From: Karstenula rhodostoma CBS 690.94
Lineage: Eukaryota > Ascomycota > Dothideomycetes > Pleosporales > Didymosphaeriaceae
NCBI GenBank assembly: GCA_010093485.1
Contig: MU001498.1
Coordinates: 983,697-1,047,696, forward strand
Reading direction: 5' to 3'
Length of the DNA stretch: 64,000 nt
This document shows, piece by piece, positions 56,581 to 64,000 of the stretch. Made by a program: the position numbers and the translations under genes. Every line of letters starts with the position of its first letter. Position 1 is the first letter of the stretch. Below the pieces are notes generated by a model. That model was not told the origin of the DNA, searched no databases, and saw nothing but the letters and a program-made list of their open reading frames with translations.

Positions 56581-58343
56581 CGCGGAAGTAGCATGCAAGT
56601 AGCGAGTTGTTTGACATATGGGGCAATTGGAAACTCGGCGGGCGTGGAAGGTACCACCTTCCCGATGGCAGCACCACGGTGTCTGCTTCTCTGGTGGTGC
56701 AGACAAAGTGTGCAATTTGACACGAGTTTACAACACCCCGGCAGCTGTCCCCTCCGGGCTTGTCTGTACTTTCCAAAATCGACAGTATCAAGACCTAGAG
56801 GCCTCATGTTTCCGAGAAAGCACAGTTGCAAGCACAGAATCGTACATCAGCCCTAGTAAATCACTTCCTTGGCGTAGATGTAAAGTAAAGCTTCCCTCTT
56901 GCTGTGACGATTCGCCTCGGCAAGGCTGTCCAACCAGTCGTCTGGCTGCACGGATGACGTCTTGCGCAGAAACAATGTTACACTTCTTGTGCATCTGATA
57001 CACAGCCCCGGCATTGAAACGCGGAACTGCGGCCGCATGGGGGATGTGCCATCTAGCGCGAATCGGCGGGAGATTGGATAAGATCGCTGGAAGAATCATC
57101 CGAACCACACCCAGCCGCCAGCCAACTGTGGTTGAACCTTGAGGGACCCGCTACTAGCACAGGGACAGGAGCTGTCGACAACAAATCATGGCCAGCGGTC
57201 CGCGGGAGTCAGGGTCCATGTGTAAAGATGGCAAGCTCTGCGCGGACAGAGGTGGTGGCGGGCGCGGCTGGACGCCGTTGGCGGTTGGTGGGTTTGGCCG
57301 CCAGGCAAGGGCGTTTCAGTCGCGCGTCTCTCTGGTTCAGGCGGACGTCTGAAACGGTGAACTGGGCAGAAAAGAGGACACAACCGCCGGCGCTCTCTGC
57401 TCATGGCACCCAAGCTCTGGACCGTCTTGCTGCTGGAGCCATCCGCTGCCGTGCCCGTGCTAGTGCGTGAAACACGGTTGCGCGAGTGTTGCTGCAAAGA
57501 CTGCAAAGATTGCTCGCAGAATCCTTCATCTTGCCCGCCACCCTACGAAGGCGCCGTGCCAAACGCACCCGCCGCCGTGTGTTTCTTTGACGCTTAGAGA
57601 GGATTCCCAGATTCAGGTCCAGGTGTCAGCAGCGTCACGTGCCCCGCGTCGCCGCTTTTAGCCTTCTGTCGGACTCGACCAACGCTGCACCCAAGCTAGC
57701 CCTGGAGGTAGTCGAAGACACCGTTACGCCCATCGACGTCTCCCCACCCACAGTACGCCCTCTTCGCCGCTCTCCTCCTGTCCGACGCCTGCGAGCACCT
57801 CTGCCTCGCGCCGGAACGCCTGAGCCTCCTATGACGGCGTCTACCTAGGACTCACCTTCTGGCAGCGACATTGATTGGCCGCGCCTGGCTCTCGCTTTCA
57901 CCGACTGCTGCCCGCCCAGCCTTCCGCACCCACGCCTCGCCCTTCCCGCGGCCCTCGCGCCCACAGCATCGACTCCTTCATAGGGGCTTCACCGTGTCTG
58001 ACGACAGCAAATCTTCTTCTTCTCTCCGCCGCTGGCGACGGCATCACACACGCCCTTCGGTCCAGCCGACCCCCCGCATTCGCACCAACATTAGGCGTCT
58101 GGTGGCAGTCACAGCAGCAGCAGACATTGTTGCCGCACGCTGTAGAATCTAGTACGCCATTGTGCGCCTAATCGTGACTCCGAGTAAGTATTCAATCAGT
58201 CGCGCTTGCCCACACATGTTCTTGGTACCTCATTCACCTCTCCACGGCTCTGCCTCGGCCGCAGGGCTTGCTTCCACCGCTCAACCGCGCCCACAACGCT
58301 CTCCCCACCATAGGGCGCCCCATCAAGCTAACCTGTACGCAGA
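56581..58343. other. 1.8-kb upstream region of the PAK kinase gene
   Basis: The part after about 57600 is strongly C/T-rich and is probably the promoter and 5' leader of the kinase gene. A GTAAGT site at 58183 may start a leader intron. Short upstream frames exist. No gene is supported between the exchanger stop and the kinase start. Confidence 0.4.
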
Positions 58344-60966
58344 ATGTATTCCCGCGATCAGTTTATGAACCCGGGGCCCGCCCCGCGGCCCCCTACCGAC
58401 CGACCCCGCCTTGCGTTGACTCCGAATACCAGCAGCACGCTCCCTGGAAACATGGCCGGCATGAGCTTACAATCTCCCGCATACAGCACCAGTGGGGGAT
58501 ACGGCAATGGCTCGACCAGCTCACTGATGCGCACGCAAACTGAAAAGAGCATGTCGTCAAATGCAACGGTCAAGGAGGGCAATGTCAAGGTCAAAGATGA
58601 GGGTCTTTTCAAGTCGTTCGTCTGGGCTGATCGTTGGCTTGTTCTCCGCGAGTTTGAGCTCACTTTTTTCAAAAGCCCAAACTCTACCAAGGTGGCAAAT
58701 ACGATTCAGCTTCGTGATGTCCTCGGCGTGGAGCGTTCCGACACCCAACCACTTTCGTTCGAGATCACCAGGTCATTGAACCCCAACAAGGGCTCTTCAC
58801 CACCTCGAGATGGTCCTACTAAGGTTATCACCTGCAAGGTAGAGACCGACGATGAGGTTTATTCATGGATAGACAGCATTTACCAACGCTGCCCTAGCAT
58901 GGGTGGGGTCAGCAACCCCACCAACTTTACTCATAGAGTACACGTAGGCTTCGACCCCACGAGCGGCGCTTTCGTTGGTTTACCAAGTGAATGGGAAAAG
59001 CTGCTCACTGCCTCCGCGCTTACCAAAGATGATTATGCGAAGAATCCAAAGGCCGTTTTGGAGGTATTGGAGTTCTACACAGAGAAGCTAGTCAAGCGCG
59101 CAGATGACCCAGCGCAATATCCTAGCCTAACACCCACACCGCCAGTCAACGCTGGCATGGAGAAGCAGCTCGGCTATGCTGCCGGCGGCGGCAGTTCCAT
59201 TGCACCTCCTCGCCCTGCACCTCCCAACAGCTATGCTCGGAAGGACAGTTACAGCTTGTCTCGTCAGGAAACTCCGCCTGGCTCTGGCTATGCAACGCCC
59301 CCTGGCGGCCAAGATCCTCGGTATGAACAGCAGAGGCGCTTGGAACAAGAACGAGCACGCGAGCAGCAACAGAGAGCGCGTGAGCGGGAAGAGTACGATC
59401 GACGGGAACGAGAAGAACTGGCTGCTTACAATGCATCCTTACCGCAGAAGAAGGTGCCACTGGCACAACAAGAGTTTGGAGGTGGCGGTTATGACTCGCG
59501 AGAACACAGTCCATCGGGAACATCACGTTACAATCCCAGTCGTCCAGCTCCATCGACCCCCGGCGGTTCGAGAGGCCCACAGCAGCAACCTCCGGCTCTG
59601 CGTCAGATGCAAGCTCAACGCCCCGCTCCCTCCGCCCCGCGCCAACAAAACGGTAACGGGTACGGTGCGCCTGCCGCTCAGCAGCAACGTCCCCCGGTCC
59701 AACCGAACTCGAAATACCAGAACTCGGCCAGCCAGGTGCCCCAGGCGCGCCCTCCGCAAGCCCCGCCGCAACAGAAACAATACCAGAGCCCTGCTGCTCC
59801 CAAACCACTAAACGTGGTGGCCAAGCAGCCTGCCGCAGCTCCCGCTAGTGATGCTGTGAAGAAAGCGGAGCAAGCACTCACCGCCAAGAAGGAAGAGACG
59901 CCTCGCAAAGATGTGCGCATGTCTAGCATGTCCGAAAGCGAGGTCATGGCCAAACTCCGCGAAGTTGTCTCGAAAGACAAGCCACTGGATTCGTACAACA
60001 AACAGAAGAAGATTGGCCAAGGTGCTTCAGGTTCCGTGTACGTTGCCCGCATTCGTGAAGGTGCGACGTCTCCAATGGCACAGAAACTGCTCCGAGAGAA
60101 CGGTCCTCGGACTCAAGTTGCTATCAAGCAGATGGATTTACGCAACCAGCCACGCAAGGAGTTGATCGTCAACGAGATCATCGTCATGAAGGACAGCCAC
60201 CACCCAAACATTGTTGACTTCCTAGATGCGTTCTTGCAGGAAGAACAATCAGAATTGTGGGTAGTCATGGAGTTCATGGAGGGAGGGGCCCTGACAGATG
60301 TCATCGACAACAACCCCTCCATTAGCGAAGATCAGATTGCTACCATCTGCTTGGAGGTTAGTATTCATTCTCGTGTTTTCAAGCACTCACTAACAATGAC
60401 AGACATGCAAGGGTTTAGAAGACCTGCATACCAAGAACATTATTCACCGTGATATCAAGAGTGATAACGTGCTACTGGACGGCCGCGGCCGCGTCAAGAT
60501 CAGTATGTTTATCGTTTCCGGTGCACAGGTTTTACATGCTAATCTATTAACAGCTGATTTTGGGTTCTGCGCAAAACTTACGGAACAACGCAGTAAGCGA
60601 GCGACCATGGTCGGAACCCCATACTGGATGGCACCAGAAGTCGTCAAGCAGAAAGAGTACGGCAACAAGGTCGACATCTGGTCTCTGGGTATCATGGCCA
60701 TTGAGATGATCGAGTCCGAACCGCCATACCTGAACGAGGAACCATTGAAGGCGCTTTACCTCATCGCGACCAATGGTACTCCTAGGCTCAAGAAGCCTGA
60801 TAAGCTCTCCAAGGAGCTGAAGGCTTTCTTGTCGGTGTGTCTATGCGTGGACGTCAAGTCAAGAGCCAGTGCGACAGAGTTAATCAGCCACGACTTCCTG
60901 AAGACCGGATGCGGCCTCGCTGGTCTATCTCAGCTTCTCACTTTCCGAAAGAACGGCAGCCACTAG
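58344..60966 (+). CDS. CLA4: Cla4-type p21-activated protein kinase
   Basis: Exons 58344-60356, 60403-60502 and 60554-60966 give 841 residues. A PH domain spans about residues 75-183 ([20 protein letters not shown] to [12 protein letters not shown]). The CRIB motif follows at ~188-205 ([15 protein letters not shown]), then [10 protein letters not shown] Pro/Gln/Arg-rich linker runs to about residue 520. The kinase domain starts near 555: [20 protein letters not shown] (Lys), [29 protein letters not shown]. Introns split the kinase at ICLE/TCKG and KI-T-DFGF. PH-CRIB-kinase order identifies the Cla4 subgroup, as opposed to Ste20. It works downstream of Cdc42 in septation and polarity. The gene converges with the MFS gene. 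Confidence 0.96.
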
Positions 60967-61624
60967 AACATGATATCCTGAAGCTTTCTTCGCCTTATCT
61001 CGATCGATACCCTTCCTCATAAATACATACACGAACTGTGCGCTCCTTTTTGACTCTATTGTACCAGCGATCTCCACACAGCTTGACGGGAGCTAAAAGC
61101 GCAAGCGGGTCCATCTTGATTTATCTCCAGCAATTGTTGTCCGGCTTTTGGGATGTGGAATGAGTTTACATACGTGCATCTACTCGGTCAGACACGCCGC
61201 GACACGGCTTTGTCTTGCATACGAGCAATGTGAATACGCACTTGTTGTTCCGGCTGGCTCTGTTTTTACTCTTTCCCGCGCATCGCATAGGATTCGTCAC
61301 TGGAGGAATTGATTTCGAGCGCAAGCGCAAGCTCATGCCACGGCTGCGCGAATCGGAGTAGCATGGCGAGCATAGGGTTCTGCTTTACGTTAATGAAGAT
61401 GTTAGATTTACGAATTGAAAAGTCTCGGAATGGGAGAGATATCGGGCCCGTCGCGAGTGTCAATGTGTGCGTGAATCCGGAGGGGATGAACGTCAAAGTG
61501 ATATTGCTGTGACTGAAATTCTGAGTTACCAACCAACCCACGACACCCAGCTATCTACTACTCCTATGACCGATACAGCATGCGGCTTGTTGGACACTGT
61601 ACTATGATCACCAGCGCCGTATGC
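60967..61624. other. Convergent intergenic region, CLA4 / MFS
   Basis: About 660 bp separate the two stop codons. A minus-strand frame at 61526-61266 preceded by an ACTCAG acceptor-like site reads like protein (SNITLTFIPSGFTHTLTLAT to DESYAMRGKE) but has no ATG at its start and no room for upstream exons before the MFS stop at 61625. I treat it as an unassigned relic. Confidence 0.35.
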
Positions 61625-63448
61625 TCAAGCACTCGCATTCGAGCTACTCCCTCCCTTGACTGGTTTCTTCAGATCGCTGTCCACAACATCATCCAGCACC
61701 GTCTCCCCTCGCTTCTGCGCCTTGACTCTTGCCAGCTTCAGCCTCCGCGTATCTTGCTCCGTCTGCCTCGTCAACCACCATGTACCGAGTGTTGCTACTA
61801 TACTGGCAGATATGAAGCCCATAGCGATGCCGAAACTGACGCCATAATGGGGCGCATATTTACTCTGAAAGAGGTGCGGTCCGATGGCGCCTCCGATCTG
61901 GGCATCGTAAGTAAGCAAAGCGGAGACTATAATGGGTAGTGTTTCAGGGCTGAACTGACCTGGCCGTAGCTGTTAACGAAGCCGATGGAGAATGCTGAAC
62001 CTGTGGCTTTGGAGGTCGTTTGAACTCGCCAGGGCCACCTACGAGAGAAGTTAGCGCAACTCGCAGAAGGGGGGCAGATACTACGCACATCATAGGAAAC
62101 CATGCGGATGCCAGGCCGTTTCCGATCAGTGTTGCCGCAAACACGCCACCAGTGCTAGGATACGCGTACAACGTCCCGTAGCACGCCAATATGATACATA
62201 GAAACGACAGTGGGTAGATTGGCCGCGGTAGTCGACCATTGTCCGCGAATGCTCCGGTAACACCAATGACAATGATGCTGAAAATGGATATGGGCAAATT
62301 CAGAAGCTGTGCAGACGCTACATCAGTATACCCCAGATCCGCTATCACAGTAGGCTGGTAGAACCGCACACCACTGTTTCCAATGGTAAACAGCGCCCAG
62401 ATAAGCGTAAATAGCCATAGCCGGATGTCCTTCAACGAGTCGACGATCTCGCGCCAATTGAAGTTCATTTCGGCGGCCTGGGGCGCGTTCCCGGGGAGAC
62501 GCGCCTGGATGAAGGCTTTCTCTTTTTCGGTGAGCCATTTTGCTTGCGGCGGGAAGTCCGGGAAGATCCAGTACATGGCGATGCCGAAGGCGATGGTGAT
62601 GATGCCTTCCACGAGGAATATCCATTGCCAGCCGCTGAGGCCGTGGGCGCCATCGAGGTGGGAGAAGGCGAAGGCGAGAACGCCGCTTACGACGCCGGAG
62701 AGGTTGCCGAGGATGTCTTGGAGAGTCAGTAGGGGGATGAGATTGGGTGCGGATAGGTCACGACTTACAGAAGTAGAGGAGGCGGACGGACATCTCGTCT
62801 GGGCGGTACCAGTAACACATCTGAAGAATGACGCCGGGGAACAGGCCTGCTTCCATCTGGTAGGAGAATAAGTGTCAGTGTATGCAAAGTATACATTGTG
62901 GGCATGGCCACACTCACCAGTCCCAGGAAAAACCTCGCTGCATACAGCCCCTCCTTGTTCGTCACAGCAGCATGACACGCCAATGCAATCCCCCAAGTAA
63001 CCATGATTCGCGACTGCCACCGTGAAGGCAGCAACCTCTTGATCAGCAGGTTCGAAGGCGCCTCTGCAAGGATATACGGAATATAATACAGCGTGGTTAC
63101 CATGTTGTACTGGTCCGACGTCATCCCAAGCTGTTTCATGATATTCGTCGGGCTGCCCTTGTTCATGACACGCGCGTTGGACACGTTATCCGCGTCGATG
63201 TTCTTGAGCAGGAACATAACGGAGCACAGCGTCATGAGATGCCAGTCGATTTTGCGGAGGAGCTTCTTTTCTTCGTCGGCGGAGAGGAGGGCGCGCGCAC
63301 GCATGCGTTCGGCATCGTAACCGTCGATGTTGGGGTCGGTTGCTGTATCTGCGACAAGGGAGCCGCGGCGTGCATAGTGGAAGGTATTGTCGGGAGCGGC
63401 ATCGACAGCGCTGGAGGCAGCGGTCGCTGGCTCCTTCGTGTCGAGCAT
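61625..63448 (-). CDS. MFS anion:cation symporter, Dal5/allantoate permease type
   Basis: Five exons, 63448-62918, 62856-62769, 62716-62089, 62038-61960 and 61897-61625, give 532 residues. The start chosen is MLDTKEPATAASS. The hydrophilic N-terminus carries the ACS-family signature EKKLLRKIDWHLMTLCSVMF, then NARVMNKGSPTNIMKQLGMT, QYNMVTTLYYIPYILAEAPS and NLLIKRLLPSRWQS. Exon 2 gives MEAGLFPGVILQMCYWYRPD. About 12 membrane segments are present, with a cytosolic loop after DFPPQAKWLTEKEKAFIQAR. Exon 4 restores FSIGFVNSYGQIGGAIGPHL. Family members import allantoate, nicotinate, biotin-type anions and related compounds; the substrate here is not predictable. One intron uses an AAG acceptor (62717). 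Confidence 0.92.
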
Positions 63449-64000
63449 TGTGAAGATTTGTGATGCTGGTGGTCCACGATGGAGTGTCCTCCTTCTATTT
63501 AAGAAACGCAGATTGTTAGGGCTGCTGGGTCTTCGCCTCGAGGCAATCAATGCCGCAAAACGAGTCCCGCAAGTATTGTGTCACTCAATCTTAACTAGAC
63601 TCTAGATAGCACACTTGTTCACGAAGTGGGTGAAAATATACGAGGTTCTGCATGTCGAACGGACATAGGCGCGCAAGAAAACACCTGCTAGTCGCGAGCA
63701 CGTTATGCAAACCCTCAATGGCAACAGTAACTAGCATTCCGTTCTGATAACGGACTATTCAAGGACCTGATTTACGTCGATCTTTGCCCAAGGTCGGAGT
63801 GGTCGTTGCGTGCTCACGCCAAGAATCACGACAACCCTGCATACCCTGGCGGTAGCTTGACCCAACGGCATGACGCTAAGTCTTGTACGCGGTTAACTGC
63901 CGAACCGTCCTGAGGGGTCGGTGTATATTTAGTAGAGCGGATCTACTCGAAGCTTTCATAGAATAAAATCAAGCATTCAAGTTGAAGTGACGATATGGCT
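63449..64000. other. Upstream region of the MFS gene
   Basis: This is the presumed promoter of the MFS gene and the window end. The MFS frame stays open to about 63550, so an earlier start is possible but less likely. I see no other gene. Confidence 0.45.

Overview
The window looks like nuclear DNA of a filamentous ascomycete, most likely a Dothideomycete (Pleosporales-like). The genes are intron-bearing, and most introns are 45-130 nt with GTRNGT donors, CTRAC/CTGAC branch sites and YAG acceptors. Several families are typical of Pezizomycotina: HET domain, a CRIB scaffold, a LaeA-type methyltransferase and a Dal5-type permease. The assignment to a class is inference; no marker in the window proves it. 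I rebuilt gene models by joining exons by hand, and apart from the two models left open at one end (the cut karyopherin and the methyltransferase) each adds up to an open frame.

Layout. 1-6.8 kb holds housekeeping genes: the 3' part of an importin-13-like karyopherin (+), a FUN14 mitochondrial protein (-) and the GPI ethanolamine-phosphate transferase GPI7/LAS21 (+). 6.8-24 kb is an accessory island. It has a palindromic foldback repeat, an unknown multi-pass membrane protein, a HET-domain protein divergent from a degenerate alpha/beta-hydrolase-TPR protein, a WD40 relic of a NACHT/HET-E-type receptor, several fragments resembling 5S rRNA, and a small secreted six-cysteine protein (effector candidate). 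24.6-36.1 kb returns to core genes: complex I NDUFB3 divergent from the CAF1 deadenylase, a LaeA-type methyltransferase, and glycyl-tRNA synthetase divergent from the Brix protein RPF1. 36.4-44.2 kb is a gene-poor stretch with GC-rich minisatellites ending in a long pyrimidine-rich leader.

44.2-64 kb holds a CRIB scaffold protein, an unknown membrane protein, alpha-actinin divergent from a CPA2-type Na+/H+ exchanger, a Cla4-type PAK kinase (PH-CRIB-kinase) and an MFS permease. The CRIB scaffold, Cla4 and alpha-actinin all act around Cdc42 or actin in polarised growth. Their proximity is notable but may be chance.

No complete undescribed system can be proven from sequence alone. The best leads are the secreted six-cysteine protein next to the repeat island, the HET/hydrolase-TPR divergent pair with a decayed receptor relic nearby, and a glycyl-tRNA synthetase that carries an in-frame AUG-initiated mitochondrial presequence ahead of its cytosolic start.
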